Source: Pseudomonas sp. FeN3W | GTDB taxonomy: Bacteria > Pseudomonadota > Gammaproteobacteria > Pseudomonadales > Pseudomonadaceae | Length of the DNA stretch: 64,000 nt | Direction: 5' to 3' | Assembly (NCBI GenBank): GCA_030263805.2 | Contig: CP136010.1 | Location: forward strand, 434,001 to 498,000 | Shown here: in pieces, positions 16,769-26,553 of the stretch | Numbering within the stretch: the first letter of the stretch is position 1 | Layout: every line of letters begins with the position of its first letter | Program-made: the position numbers and the translations under genes | The notes under the pieces: model-generated | Told to the model about the DNA's origin: nothing | The model's database searches: none | What the model saw: the letters and a program-made list of their open reading frames with translations, nothing else

Positions 16769-17704
16769 TCATTCCTCCGAAGGATCGGGATTTCGACCTC
16801 GTATCGGCCTTGGGGGTTCCAGAGATTCGATGGTCTGTACTCGCTCAATGAACCTTGCCAGTTCGTCGGATAGATCATCGTCAAGATGAAGCAAGTACGT
16901 CGTCAAGGGTGGCACGCGCTGCGCCAGCGGACGGGCCACGACACCCGGCTCACGGCTGGCGGCAATGTGTGCGGCGCCGGCCAGCCCGAGCGCGAAACCA
17001 GCCGATACCAGCGCCATCATCAGGTCGCAAGAAGCAACGCGCTCTGCGATCAAAGGCTCCATCTCAGTATGGCGAAGCACTCGTTCGACATGCTTGGCAT
17101 GGCCTTCGCAAACTTGCGGATCGCACAAGACCAATGGATAGCGCAGCAACTCATCTAAGGGAATGCGCTTGTGGGCGAGTAACGGATGCCGGCCAGGAAC
17201 CGCGACCATCAGCGTATCGCTCCAGGCAGGTACGGTGACGATGCCATCACCAACCTCGTTGGACTGGGCGAATCCCACGTCGTACAGATCGCTATGAAGC
17301 CCCTTGATCTGCTGCGACAGGGGCACCTCGAAGAATCGGATTTCTACCTCAGGTTCTTCCTGGCGACAAAGTACGAGCAAGGCAGACAGGCGCGACGGCG
17401 TGATGCCATCGGACAATGCCACGCGCAACTGCCCGTGAAAGCCGTTGGCCGCAGCCTTTACGCTCTCGCGAGCCTGCTCCACAGCAGCGAGCACGCGACG
17501 AACGTGCTCCAAGAACAACTTGCCAGCGCGGGTCAGCCTGGTGCTGCGGGTGGTGCGGGCAAACAGCACAACACCCAGTTCTTCTTCCAGTTCCTTGATG
17601 GCTCGGGACAAGGGCGATTGCTCAATGTGCAGCTTCTCTGCGGCACGGGCGAAGCGAAGCTCCTCAGCTACGGCGAGAAAATACTTCAGGTGTCTCAACT
17701 CCAT
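16769..17704 (-). CDS. traR: LysR-family regulator (TraR position)
   Basis: The 311-residue protein starts MELRHLKYFLAVAEELRF, has a winged helix-turn-helix (EKLHIEQSPLSRAIKELEEELG) and a substrate-binding domain. Tn4371-type ICEs carry a LysR gene next to traG, usually called traR. Whether it controls transfer or the neighbouring metal cargo is not visible. I chose ATG 17702-17704 because it matches the normal LysR N-terminus; the frame upstream is open but unlike the family. Confidence 0.8.
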   Translation of the reverse strand: MELRHLKYFLAVAEELRFARAAEKLHIEQSPLSRAIKELEEELGVVLFARTTRSTRLTRAGKLFLEHVRRVLAAVEQARESVKAAANGFHGQLRVALSDGITPSRLSALLVLCRQEEPEVEIRFFEVPLSQQIKGLHSDLYDVGFAQSNEVGDGIVTVPAWSDTLMVAVPGRHPLLAHKRIPLDELLRYPLVLCDPQVCEGHAKHVERVLRHTEMEPLIAERVASCDLMMALVSAGFALGLAGAAHIAASREPGVVARPLAQRVPPLTTYLLHLDDDLSDELARFIERVQTIESLEPPRPIRGRNPDPSEE

Positions 17705-17851
17705 AGAATATTCACTCCCTCCGAGCCGACATAGCACTTGCTCCTCGGTTAATGCTAGAACCATGATTCGTCACCCAGGCCAGTGCGGAGTATTGGCAGT
17801 TCTGAGCAGCCGAGCGAGGGCCAAGGCGGAGCTTGCCAACTCAATCAGGCG

Positions 17852-17880
17852 GTGGCCGTGACCTTGTGAGTCACGGCCAC
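17852..17880 (-). terminator. Hairpin after the metal-efflux operon
   Basis: An 11-base perfect inverted repeat (GTGGCCGTGAC / GTCACGGCCAC) with a seven-base loop lies 11 bases after the last gene of the RND operon on the minus strand. There is no strong T run, so termination is likely but not certain. Confidence 0.5.
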
Positions 17881-17891
17881 AATCTGAAAAA

Positions 17892-18164
17892 TCAGTTCTT
17901 GCCGCCGGACGATTGACGGGTTGCCGGAGCCGGCGTTGCAGCCGGCTTCCTCTTTGCGGCGGCATCGCATTGCTCTTTCAGCTTCTTTACTTCGGGATAA
18001 GCCACGTCGCTGATGTACCGCTTCGTATCTGCCAACTGCTCGCAGGTCTTCGGCATGGCCTTCTCATCGTCGTCATGCGCGCCGGGGTGAGCCATCGCAA
18101 GCGGCGAAGCGAGCGATGCGCTGGCCAGGGCGGCAATCAAGAACGGACGAATATTCATTTTCAC
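17892..18164 (-). CDS. Small exported protein of the metal cargo
   Basis: This 90-residue protein has a signal peptide (cleavage after LAMA, about residue 25). The mature part begins with HPGAHDDDEK, rich in histidine and acidic residues, and has two cysteines (TCEQ, EQCD) and a lysine/proline-rich tail. The histidine/aspartate start could bind metal. I do not recognise a family. It is the last gene of the row that includes the RND pump. Confidence 0.6.
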   Translation of the reverse strand: MKMNIRPFLIAALASASLASPLAMAHPGAHDDDEKAMPKTCEQLADTKRYISDVAYPEVKKLKEQCDAAAKRKPAATPAPATRQSSGGKN

Positions 18165-18288
18165 TATCTCCTTGGGTTAAGCCCAGCCTTCGCGGCTGGG
18201 CGGGAAACTACGGCCTCCTGTTGCGCGTCTGCCATATCAGCAGGATGGCCGGAGTACATGGGGCATTCACCCCTGTCTTTCTGGCGAA

Positions 18289-18921
18289 CTACAAGACGCG
18301 CTTCATTTCCGCGTATTGACCGCGAGTACGGACAACCACAGTCACATCGGCGTCCCCACGGTTTCGCCAGAACCAGCCGTGATTGCCATTAAAGGCAGCC
18401 TGGATCGAACCATCGTCTGCGGGCACGGCACGGCCTTTCTCGTAGCTAATCGACTGTCCACCGCCATCGCCGTGGGTATCGAAGTTCACTACGCCGCCTT
18501 CGGCGATCCAACTGAACTCGGCTTTCTCACCGGCCTTCATGCTTAGCTTCACTTCGGCCCCTTGACCGGGCTTGAGTACGACGCGCATTTCATCGCGCCA
18601 AGCAGAATCGTTCGCCACCTGGGCGGCATCTTGCTGCCGTTCTGACTCGGTTGTGCTTGCGTTTCCTTTAGTCGGGGCAACGGCCTTGGCTGCATCCATT
18701 GCGGCGTCTGCCGCAGCTTCTTCGGCCAACTGTTTCTTGATTTCTCCCATTTCCGTCAGCCCGAGCGCACGGCCAATTCCTGTCGGGTCGATTGCGTATT
18801 CGGAGGGGAGGACGATGGCTACCAAAATTGCAATGGCGGCCACGAGCGCAATAAACGTCGAGCGCAGCAGTTGCTTTGATGTGGGCAGGTCGTCAATGGT
18901 TGGCTTGGATACGTTGTACAT
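18289..18921 (-). CDS. Membrane-anchored periplasmic protein of the metal cargo
   Basis: The 210-residue protein has a short cytoplasmic N-terminus, one membrane helix near residues 22-42, an alanine-rich helical linker and a compact C-terminal domain with many glycines and tryptophans (HGDGGGQSISYEKG, NHGWFWRNRG). Proteins like this occur next to HupE-like genes and RND pumps in metal cargo. The function is unknown to me. Confidence 0.6.
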   Translation of the reverse strand: MYNVSKPTIDDLPTSKQLLRSTFIALVAAIAILVAIVLPSEYAIDPTGIGRALGLTEMGEIKKQLAEEAAADAAMDAAKAVAPTKGNASTTESERQQDAAQVANDSAWRDEMRVVLKPGQGAEVKLSMKAGEKAEFSWIAEGGVVNFDTHGDGGGQSISYEKGRAVPADDGSIQAAFNGNHGWFWRNRGDADVTVVVRTRGQYAEMKRVL

Positions 18922-18942
18922 AAGGATTGCTCCGTGTGAGGT

Positions 18943-19689
18943 TCAGGAAACGAAGTAGCCGGTGATCTGGTAGCCGATCAAAATGAATCCGGCACACATC
19001 ATTGCCACGTTTGCGGTGTACGCATGACGCCAGAAGCTCGCCGTCCGACGCCAGTAACTCATTGCGATCAGAATGGTGCCGAGCGCAAGCAGTTGCCCGA
19101 TTTCCACGCCGACATTGAATGCCAGCAGGTTTGGAATCAGGCCGTCGGGTGAAATGTTGTATTCAATGATCTTGGTGGACAGGCCGAAGCCGTGGAACAG
19201 CCCGAATACAACCGTTGCGATTTTCGTGTTGGGCTGGAAGCCGAGCCACCGTTGAAAGGCACCTATGTTGTCGAGCGCCTTGTAAACAACCGAAAGACCA
19301 ATGATCGCGTCGATGATGTAGCTGTTGATTCCGACGTTGAAATACACACCGAGCAGCATCGTGGTCGAGTGGCCGATGGCAAACAGCGTCACGTACAGGG
19401 CGATGTGCTTCATCCGGTATAGGAAGAAGATCACGCCAAGCAGGAACAGGATATGGTCGTATCCCGTTGCCATATGCTTCGCCCCTAAATACATGAACGG
19501 GATCAGATTGACGCCGGAGATCTCCTGGATATAGCCCTTGTCGCCTTCTGCAACGGCATGGGCCAGTGCCTGATTCGCGCACGCGAACAATAGGAGAAGC
19601 CCCGCTCCGAGAAATAGAGAAATCCGTTGCCAGGTTGGTCGGTAGCGCCCTGGCGTTACTTCAAATGGTCTTTCACGCATGAATGTCAT
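18943..19689 (-). CDS. HupE/UreJ-like membrane protein
   Basis: This 248-residue protein has a signal-like N-terminus and about six membrane helices. The motifs GAKHMATGYDHILFLLGV, FAIGHSTTML and VVFGLFHGFGLS carry conserved histidines typical of the HupE/UreJ family, which includes nickel and cobalt permeases. It follows the RND pump genes after about 100 bases. ATG 19687-19689 or 19678-19680 could be the start. Confidence 0.8.
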   Translation of the reverse strand: MTFMRERPFEVTPGRYRPTWQRISLFLGAGLLLLFACANQALAHAVAEGDKGYIQEISGVNLIPFMYLGAKHMATGYDHILFLLGVIFFLYRMKHIALYVTLFAIGHSTTMLLGVYFNVGINSYIIDAIIGLSVVYKALDNIGAFQRWLGFQPNTKIATVVFGLFHGFGLSTKIIEYNISPDGLIPNLLAFNVGVEIGQLLALGTILIAMSYWRRTASFWRHAYTANVAMMCAGFILIGYQITGYFVS

Positions 19690-19789
19690 ACCTCAATCAA
19701 TCTCCTAAAGGGCCTGTTGCTTGCGTGCGGCGAATGCCTTTTCCGCATCCGCCGCTCCCTGCAAACTTGTTGATAAATTGGTGCCTTGC

Positions 19790-22700
19790 TTACGCTTGTG
19801 CCGTGTTCTGCTGGTCGGTACGCCGATGAATGAGGCGATACAAGGCCGGTAGAACCAGCAGCGTCAGCAGCGTCGAGGAAACGATGCCGCCGATGACGAC
19901 AGTGGCGAGTGGTCTTTGCACTTCCGCGCCTGTTCCGACATTGATAGCCATCGGTACGAAACCAAGGCTTGCAACCAGCGCAGTCATTAGCACTGGGCGC
20001 AGTCGCGTCATCGCGCCATTCACGATGGCGTCCTGAATTGGTGCGCCGTCGTGATGCAGCTTGCGAATGAAGCTCACCATCACCAGTCCGTTGAGCACAG
20101 CCACGCCGGACAGCGCAATGAAGCCGACACCTGCTGAAATCGAGAGCGGAATATCGCGTAGCCACAATGCGGCTACACCACCCGTCAGCGCCAGCGGTAC
20201 GCCGCTAAAGACGACCATTGCATCCCGGCCCGAGCCGAAGGCCATGAACAGTAGGCCGAAAATCAGAACCAGCACGGCAGGCACGACGACGGACAGGCGT
20301 TGGCTGGCCGAGATGAGCTGCTCGAACGTGCCGCCGTAGCTGACCCAATAGCCTTCGGGCAGCGTAATTTCACGGCTCACCCGCTCACGTAGTTCTTCCA
20401 CGAACGAACCTAGATCGCGCCCGCGCACGTTGCTGGTGATAACGATCCGGCGTTTGCCGTTCTCGCGGCTGATCTGATTGGGGCCGGGCGCTACTTCGAT
20501 GGACGCAAGCTGGCCGAGCGGCACATAGGCTGCTTGGCCTAGCCCGGCAACCGTTCCGGCTTGAATCGGAATGGGTAGTGTCGCCAGTGCCTTCGGGTCC
20601 TGGCGTTGCGCTTCGGGTAGCCGAACCACAATATCGAATCGGCGATCCCCCTCAAACACCTGGCCAGCGACGGCACCGCCTAGCGCGATCGCCACCGTCT
20701 GCTGTATGTCGTCGATCGCCAGGCCGTACCGGGCCAGTGCATCCACGTTCGGCGTGATCGTCATCAGCGGTAGGCCCGTAATCTGCTCAAGCGCCACATC
20801 GGCAGACCCGTCGATACTCTCGGCCACGGCTTCGATCTTCGAGCCAATTTCGGCCAGTTGCTCCATGTCGTCGCCATACACCTTGATTGCCACCTCGGCA
20901 CGAACACCTGCGATCAACTCATTCATGCGCATCTGCACGGGTTGCGTGAATTCGTAGTTGTTGCCGGGGATGGTGTTAACCGCCTTCTCCAGTTCGGCAA
21001 GCAGGACAGCCCTCGGCTTACGTGGGTCAGGCCATTCGCTGCGATCCTTGAGCATGATGAAGGTGTCAGCTACCGAAGGCGGCATGGGGTCTGTCGCAAC
21101 CTCGGCAGTGCCGATCTTGGCGACGACTTCCTCGACCTCCGGAAACTCCTTGATCCGGGCTTCCAGTTGGCGTTGCATGCCAATCGCCTGCGTCAGACTC
21201 GTCCCGGGGATGCGCATTGCGTGCAGGGCGATGTCACCTTCGTCCAGGTTCGGGATGAACTCGGTTCCCAAGCGCGCTGCGAGCATGCCCGAGAGCACTA
21301 CCAGCACTGCCGCTGCCGCGACGACGGCAAGTCGCAACTTGATCGCCTGCTTGAGAAGCGGTGCATAGAGGCGGCTGATGCCGCGCATCACCTTGGTTTC
21401 CTTCTCGGAAACCTTGCCGGTGACAAACAGGGCGACCGCGGCGGGTACGAAGGTCAGCGACAACACCATCGCGCCGGTCAAGGCGATGACGACAGTGAGG
21501 GCCATCGGGTGGAACATCTTTCCTTCGACGCCCGACAACGCGAAGATCGGAAGGTAAACGGCCGTGATGATGAACAGTCCGAACAGCGCGGGTTTGATGA
21601 CCTCCGCACTGGCACTCGAAACCAGCGAGAAACGCTCGTCGCGGGTCAGCAGGCGACCGAGCTGGTGCTGTCGCTCGCTGAACCTGCGCAAGCAGTTCTC
21701 CACGATGATGACCGCGCCATCGACGATCAGGCCGAAGTCCAGCGCGCCCAAGCTCATCAGATTGGCCGAGATACGGTTTTGTACCATGCCGGTAATCGTC
21801 AGCAGCATGGCAAGCGGAATCACGGCAGCAGTTATCAGAGCTGCCCGCATGTTGCCCAGCAGCAGGAAAAGCACTGCGATCACCAGCAATGCGCCTTCCA
21901 GAAGATTCTTCTGCACGGTGGCGATGGTGCGATCAACGAGCTGCGTGCGGTCGTAAACCGCATGCGCGCGGACTCCCTCGGGAAGTGTCGCGTCGATTTC
22001 AGCGAGCTTTTCCACCGTGCGTTGCGCAACCGCTCGGCTGTTCTCGCCAATCAGCATGAAGGCCGTACCCAACACGACTTCCTTGCCGTCTTTCGTTGCA
22101 GCGCCGGTTCGCAATTCGCTGCCTTCTAGCACTTCCGCCACATCGCCCATTCGGAGCGGAAGGCCATCGCGCGTTGCCACGACAATCTTCCGCAGCCGCT
22201 CTATGTCGCCCACTTGGCCGGGAATGCGAATCAGATACTGTTCGCCATGACGCTCGATGTACCCGGCACCGACGTTCGCGTTGTTGCGCGCGACGGCGTT
22301 CAGCACGTCGTTCATCGTCAACCCGTAGGCCAGCAGCTTGACCGGATCGGGCGTGATGTGGAATTGGCGCACGTAGCCACCGATGGTGTTGACCTCGGTG
22401 ACGCCTTTCAGGTTGCGAAGCTGCGGACGCACTGACCAGTCCTGCAACGTGCGCAGCGCCGTTGGCGTCCATACTTCCTCGTAGCCCTTCTCGGGTTCCA
22501 AGGTGTACATGAATATCTCGCCGAGGCCTGTTGCTACCGGCCCGAGGGAAGGGTTCAAGCCCGTCGGAAGCTGCGAGGATGCCTGCTGCAAGCGTTCGGC
22601 GACCTGCTGGCGAGCAAAGTAGATGTCAGTGCCGTCCTCAAAGACCGCCGTGACCTGCGACAGACCGTAGCGGGAAATCGAACGTGTGTAGTCCAGCCGA

Positions 22701-22930
22701 GCAAGGCCAGCCAATGCCGTCTCAACCGGGAAGGTGACGCGCTGCTCTGCCTCCATTGGCGAGTAGCCCGGTGCTTCGGTATTGATCTGCACTTGGACAT
22801 TGGTGATGTCCGGGATCGCGTCGATCGGCAAGCGGCTGTAGTTCCAGATCCCCAGCCCGGACAGGGCGAGCACCAGTAGAAGCACCAGCCAGCGATGCGC
22901 AATGGACGCGCGAATGATACGTTCGAGCAT
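19790..22930 (-). CDS. czcA: CzcA-type heavy-metal RND efflux pump
   Basis: This 1046-residue RND transporter of the HME group has two sets of membrane helices and two large periplasmic loops. Near residue 398 it has DFGLIVDGAVIIVEN, which fits the HME1 signature of zinc/cobalt/cadmium/nickel pumps rather than the copper/silver (Cus) type. It would form a tripartite pump with the adaptor and outer-membrane protein encoded upstream. The substrate is inferred only to divalent cations. Confidence 0.9.
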   Translation of the reverse strand: MLERIIRASIAHRWLVLLLVLALSGLGIWNYSRLPIDAIPDITNVQVQINTEAPGYSPMEAEQRVTFPVETALAGLARLDYTRSISRYGLSQVTAVFEDGTDIYFARQQVAERLQQASSQLPTGLNPSLGPVATGLGEIFMYTLEPEKGYEEVWTPTALRTLQDWSVRPQLRNLKGVTEVNTIGGYVRQFHITPDPVKLLAYGLTMNDVLNAVARNNANVGAGYIERHGEQYLIRIPGQVGDIERLRKIVVATRDGLPLRMGDVAEVLEGSELRTGAATKDGKEVVLGTAFMLIGENSRAVAQRTVEKLAEIDATLPEGVRAHAVYDRTQLVDRTIATVQKNLLEGALLVIAVLFLLLGNMRAALITAAVIPLAMLLTITGMVQNRISANLMSLGALDFGLIVDGAVIIVENCLRRFSERQHQLGRLLTRDERFSLVSSASAEVIKPALFGLFIITAVYLPIFALSGVEGKMFHPMALTVVIALTGAMVLSLTFVPAAVALFVTGKVSEKETKVMRGISRLYAPLLKQAIKLRLAVVAAAAVLVVLSGMLAARLGTEFIPNLDEGDIALHAMRIPGTSLTQAIGMQRQLEARIKEFPEVEEVVAKIGTAEVATDPMPPSVADTFIMLKDRSEWPDPRKPRAVLLAELEKAVNTIPGNNYEFTQPVQMRMNELIAGVRAEVAIKVYGDDMEQLAEIGSKIEAVAESIDGSADVALEQITGLPLMTITPNVDALARYGLAIDDIQQTVAIALGGAVAGQVFEGDRRFDIVVRLPEAQRQDPKALATLPIPIQAGTVAGLGQAAYVPLGQLASIEVAPGPNQISRENGKRRIVITSNVRGRDLGSFVEELRERVSREITLPEGYWVSYGGTFEQLISASQRLSVVVPAVLVLIFGLLFMAFGSGRDAMVVFSGVPLALTGGVAALWLRDIPLSISAGVGFIALSGVAVLNGLVMVSFIRKLHHDGAPIQDAIVNGAMTRLRPVLMTALVASLGFVPMAINVGTGAEVQRPLATVVIGGIVSSTLLTLLVLPALYRLIHRRTDQQNTAQA

Positions 22931-22940
22931 ATCCGCGTCC

Positions 22941-24170
22941 TCAGTGATCGTGGCTGGCGCCAGACTTTTCGATGTCTTGGCGTATCAGGAAACTTTGCTC
23001 GGCTACGTAGTTCGTGCCGGGCTTGAGTCCGCCGGTCACTTCAACGTATTCGCCATCGCGCTCCCCAAGCTCAAGCATTCGCACTTCATAGGTTTCGCCG
23101 ACCTGTGCGAATACCACGGTGAAGTCGCGGAATCGCTGCAATCCCGACTCCTTCACCGCAAGCGATACGTTGCGCGTGCCTACTGTGACCTCGGCGGCCA
23201 CGGTCATGCCGGGGCGCCAGCGCCCCTCCGGGTTCGGGATGCTGACGCGGGCAATGACGCTCTGGCCGCTGCCGGCCACCGGCAACAGCCGTTGAATCTT
23301 TCCACTGGCTTCGGTCTTTCCGGTCGCTGACCGGATTCGCACGGCTTGGCCTGGCTGTAGAACTTCGGCGTCTGTGCCGATGGCACGCAGGTCGATCCAT
23401 ACATTGGACGGGTCGGCCAGCTCGAACAGCGCACCAGCTTCGGCCACGTCGCCCACATTCGTATTGCGCGCGAGCACGACGCCATCAAACGGCGCCGTGA
23501 TCGGGTAGGTACGCATACTGTCGTTGCCCTCGACGACGGCCAGTGTCTGGCCCCGGCGGACGCGCTCTCCTTGCTGCACGTTCACAGAGCGCACGATGCC
23601 GGGGAAGCGCGCACGAATCGCTGCGTGCCTGTCGGCATCCAGAACAACTGTTCCCATTAGTCGCACAACGTCTCGAATGACTGCCGGCCCCGCCGATTCG
23701 GTCTTGACGCCGGCATCCTTGGCGATATTGGCCGGAATGGTTACACGGCCCTCGTAGGACTCGTAAGACCATGTGGACTTCTTTCCGGCGTGTTCGGCGG
23801 ATACGGCCACGTCGAACGAATGCGGCTCGGTCACTTCGCCACTGCCGACTAGATAGTTGTTCTCCGGCGTGAACTTGAATTGGTTGACCTCGCCATCCAG
23901 GCGGGAGAGCTTGATGGTCGCAACAACATCGGCGGGGGCGACAAGCTTGCCGTCGCGGTAGGCAAATAGCCTGTAATGCGGGGGCGCATTGGTTTCGTAG
24001 ATGGTGACTTCTAGGGCGAAATCTCCATCACGGAGTAGCCGACCATTGTTTGGCCCACGCTCATAGCTTCCGCTTGCTTGGGCGCTGGCCTCCTCTTTGG
24101 GCTTGTCGCCACCAGGGCTGCACGCAGCGACGAACACGCAAAGGAGCAGCAGGGAAAGAATGCGAATCAT
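22941..24170 (-). CDS. czcB: CzcB-type RND periplasmic adaptor
   Basis: The 409-residue membrane-fusion protein has a lipobox (FVAAC, cysteine 17), a lipoyl/barrel-sandwich region (AIRARFPGIVRSVNVQQGERVRRGQ in two stretches) and a beta-barrel part, as in CzcB adaptors. It links the pump to the outer-membrane channel. Its start overlaps the czcC stop by four bases. Confidence 0.88.
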   Translation of the reverse strand: MIRILSLLLLCVFVAACSPGGDKPKEEASAQASGSYERGPNNGRLLRDGDFALEVTIYETNAPPHYRLFAYRDGKLVAPADVVATIKLSRLDGEVNQFKFTPENNYLVGSGEVTEPHSFDVAVSAEHAGKKSTWSYESYEGRVTIPANIAKDAGVKTESAGPAVIRDVVRLMGTVVLDADRHAAIRARFPGIVRSVNVQQGERVRRGQTLAVVEGNDSMRTYPITAPFDGVVLARNTNVGDVAEAGALFELADPSNVWIDLRAIGTDAEVLQPGQAVRIRSATGKTEASGKIQRLLPVAGSGQSVIARVSIPNPEGRWRPGMTVAAEVTVGTRNVSLAVKESGLQRFRDFTVVFAQVGETYEVRMLELGERDGEYVEVTGGLKPGTNYVAEQSFLIRQDIEKSGASHDH

Positions 24171-25414
24171 GGTGCGTTTTCCTCAACGGTGGCGGTGAGG
24201 CGTTCCACCTCGACCAGCAGAAGGTGATAGCGAGCGGCGGCTTCGACAGCACGCGAGCGAAGATCGAAAAGCGTCCGCTGTGCTTGGGCCAGCGACAAAT
24301 AGGAGAAGCGGCCTTGCTCAAAGCCACGACGAGTCGTTGCCAAGGCACTTTCGGCCATAGGCAGCATCCGTTCGCGCAACGACCCCAGTTCGTGACGTGC
24401 GTGCGTGAGTTCCTGATACTTGTCGAACAGCGCCTGGTGGCGCTCGAAGCGTTCGGCATCGCGCCGTGCCTCCAGCGCAGCCAGTTCGGCGTTGGCCTGT
24501 GACACCGCGTATCCAGAGCGTGTCGGCCCACCTAGCGGGATCGAGATTGACGCCACCACGGCGTGATCCCTGGTGGCCTCAAAACGACGTACACCCAAGC
24601 TAACGTCCAGATTGGGTTTGGCCTCGGCCTCCGCGAGCCGACGACGGGCGCCGATGGTGTCGGCCCGCAAACGTGATGCCCATAGCTCGGGGGTCATGGG
24701 CAAACGAGCGGCCAACGTCTCGAATGACGCCACGGTCGGCAAGGTTTGCAGGTCGCCGACGACTTCACCGAAGTCCGGCGTCAACGCGCCCCAACTCGCT
24801 GCCAAGGTCATCTTGGCGCTTGCCAATTCGTGTTCTGCACTCTCGCGGTTAAGCTGCGCCTCCGCGACTGCAATATTGGCGGCCTGTAAATCAGAATCGG
24901 GATTGCGAGCGGCTTTCACCCAGGCTGCAACCTCCTGTCGGGTGCGTTCTGCCTGCTCGACGCGCTCCTCGGCATAGACCAATCGCTGTTGCCTAGCGAG
25001 CACTTCAATGAATCGAGCCGCGGTCGTGCTGGCCAAGTCGATCCGCGCTTTGGTGGCCTGATGCTCTTGTTCCCTCAGTTCGGCTTGCCCTAATGTTTGG
25101 CGAGCCTCGCGCTTGCCGCCGAGTTCGATAACTCGGCCGATGCGCAATGTCGTTTCAGCCGAACGAATACCCCGCAGATTGCCGTTCCCGGCGACGTTTT
25201 CCATCTCACCGCCAATCGTGTAAGGCGGTGGCAGGGCTTCGCGCTGGGTGCGGGCACGAACAGCCTGGAGCTGCGCCGTTTCGGCTGTGATGGAGGGATG
25301 GGCAGCGAGCGCGCGGGAGACTGCCTCCTCCAGCCGCAGGGGTTCGGCGGCTAGGGCTGCGGATGTGCCGCAGGCCCCGACGAACACCAAGGCCACTAAG
25401 CGGATCAATTTCAT
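24167..25414 (-). CDS. czcC: CzcC-type outer-membrane efflux protein
   Basis: This 415-residue TolC-like outer-membrane factor has a signal peptide (cleavage after AALA, about residue 23) and two helical repeats of the OEP family. I chose ATG 25412-25414 because GAGGG lies eight bases upstream. It is the first gene of the czcCBA-hupE row. The 140 bases upstream hold a perfect dyad (25497-25519) also found before the BlaI-like gene. Confidence 0.85.
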   Translation of the reverse strand: MKLIRLVALVFVGACGTSAALAAEPLRLEEAVSRALAAHPSITAETAQLQAVRARTQREALPPPYTIGGEMENVAGNGNLRGIRSAETTLRIGRVIELGGKREARQTLGQAELREQEHQATKARIDLASTTAARFIEVLARQQRLVYAEERVEQAERTRQEVAAWVKAARNPDSDLQAANIAVAEAQLNRESAEHELASAKMTLAASWGALTPDFGEVVGDLQTLPTVASFETLAARLPMTPELWASRLRADTIGARRRLAEAEAKPNLDVSLGVRRFEATRDHAVVASISIPLGGPTRSGYAVSQANAELAALEARRDAERFERHQALFDKYQELTHARHELGSLRERMLPMAESALATTRRGFEQGRFSYLSLAQAQRTLFDLRSRAVEAAARYHLLLVEVERLTATVEENAP

Positions 25415-25496
25415 GAAAACCCTCACGACGACAACAGATGGCGATCAAACGATTCCGCGCAGCGACCTCCCACGCACGCTGGAGCGGAATCACGAT

Positions 25497-25519
25497 AAAA
25501 CCGATCATCAATCGGTTTT
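25497..25519. promoter_or_regulatory. BlaI-type operator before czcC
   Basis: AAAACCGAT (25497-25505) and ATCGGTTTT (25511-25519) form a perfect 9-base inverted repeat around CATCA. It lies 83 bases upstream of the czcC start. TCAATCGGTTT is also present in the dyad at 26997-27019 before the BlaI-like repressor gene, so one regulator probably binds both. Confidence 0.7.
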
Positions 25520-25554
25520 TTAAGCAAAAAAACACGGCACGCGCGCATATGAAC

Positions 25555-26553
25555 TTACCTCGTCATCACGGTGATGAGAGATTCGGTCACAGAGTGCAGC
25601 CAGCCGGTAGATAGGCTGCAAAACGCCAGAACAAAGATGCCGAGCATTGGTCCCAAATACGAGATCGACGTGTGCCTGGATGACAGCAATGCTTCAACGC
25701 GCTCAGGGACAAAATCGGAAAAGAACGCCATCGTCAACGGCACCTGCTCCCTCGCGTGTTGCCGAAATATCTTCTCCACCGTAACGATGGTTTCGGCCAC
25801 GGCGATAGGGCATCCCACTTCTTTGGCGGCAGCAAAATCACAACGCTGCTCCAAAGCGAGTTCCAGATCGCGCAACAACCGACGACGGACGCCGGGCAAC
25901 TGGATGCTGGACAGTACGGCAGCGGTCAAGCGATTCAGAACATCACGATTGGCGATGTGAGCCTGTTCGTGCGCGAGCACCACGCGCAACTGCATCGGAT
26001 TGAGTCGTCGCATCAACGACGTTGAAAGCAGAATGTGACCACGCCCGACGCCGCAGGCCAACGCCATAGGCTGTTCAACATCGAGCACGCGCAGTTTGTC
26101 GGGATACCCTGGACGACCACTCAGCCGCACCAGCGAGGCAAGGGTTCGACGAGCGCGCCAAAGACCTGCTGCGGCTCGCGCCGCCAGCCAAGCCGCATAT
26201 CCTGCCAGCAACGCCAATGCACCCCATAGCCAAGCACTTTGCCCGGTACTGCTCGGGTGCCAAACGCACAGGTGCAGAAGCGTGTCGGCATGCGCAGAAC
26301 AGGCAGCGGCAAATCGGGCTGAGTCGTCAAACATCGACGGCATTGCAATGGTCATCACCGCGTAGGTGATGCCCGCCAATGCAGGCGTTACCAGCATCCA
26401 CCAAGATACCCGCGCCCGCTGAGAAGCGGTCTTACCTGACAGCGCACGACGCAATGGATGCTCGCAAGCACCGATCAGCAGAGTAAGCGTCACTGCCAGC
26501 ACGAAGCCGGACAGCAATGCAAACTGAAGTAGTGGGCCATAGCTCGTCATCAC
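25555..26553 (-). CDS. BlaR1/MecR1-like M56 membrane metalloprotease
   Basis: This 332-residue protein has N-terminal membrane helices and a zinc protease site HEQAH near residue 193 within VVLAHEQAHIANRD, typical of peptidase family M56. Unlike BlaR1 it lacks the C-terminal penicillin-binding sensor domain and ends in a hydrophobic segment. It overlaps the BlaI-like repressor gene by four bases. A role in cleaving that repressor after a signal, perhaps metal, is inferred from the BlaR1/BlaI paradigm. Confidence 0.8.
   Translation of the reverse strand: MMTSYGPLLQFALLSGFVLAVTLTLLIGACEHPLRRALSGKTASQRARVSWWMLVTPALAGITYAVMTIAMPSMFDDSARFAAACSAHADTLLHLCVWHPSSTGQSAWLWGALALLAGYAAWLAARAAAGLWRARRTLASLVRLSGRPGYPDKLRVLDVEQPMALACGVGRGHILLSTSLMRRLNPMQLRVVLAHEQAHIANRDVLNRLTAAVLSSIQLPGVRRRLLRDLELALEQRCDFAAAKEVGCPIAVAETIVTVEKIFRQHAREQVPLTMAFFSDFVPERVEALLSSRHTSISYLGPMLGIFVLAFCSLSTGWLHSVTESLITVMTR

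Noticed and set aside
20858..22129. Plus-strand open frame of 423 codons opposite czcA
   Set aside because: Antisense shadow of a clear RND pump gene.
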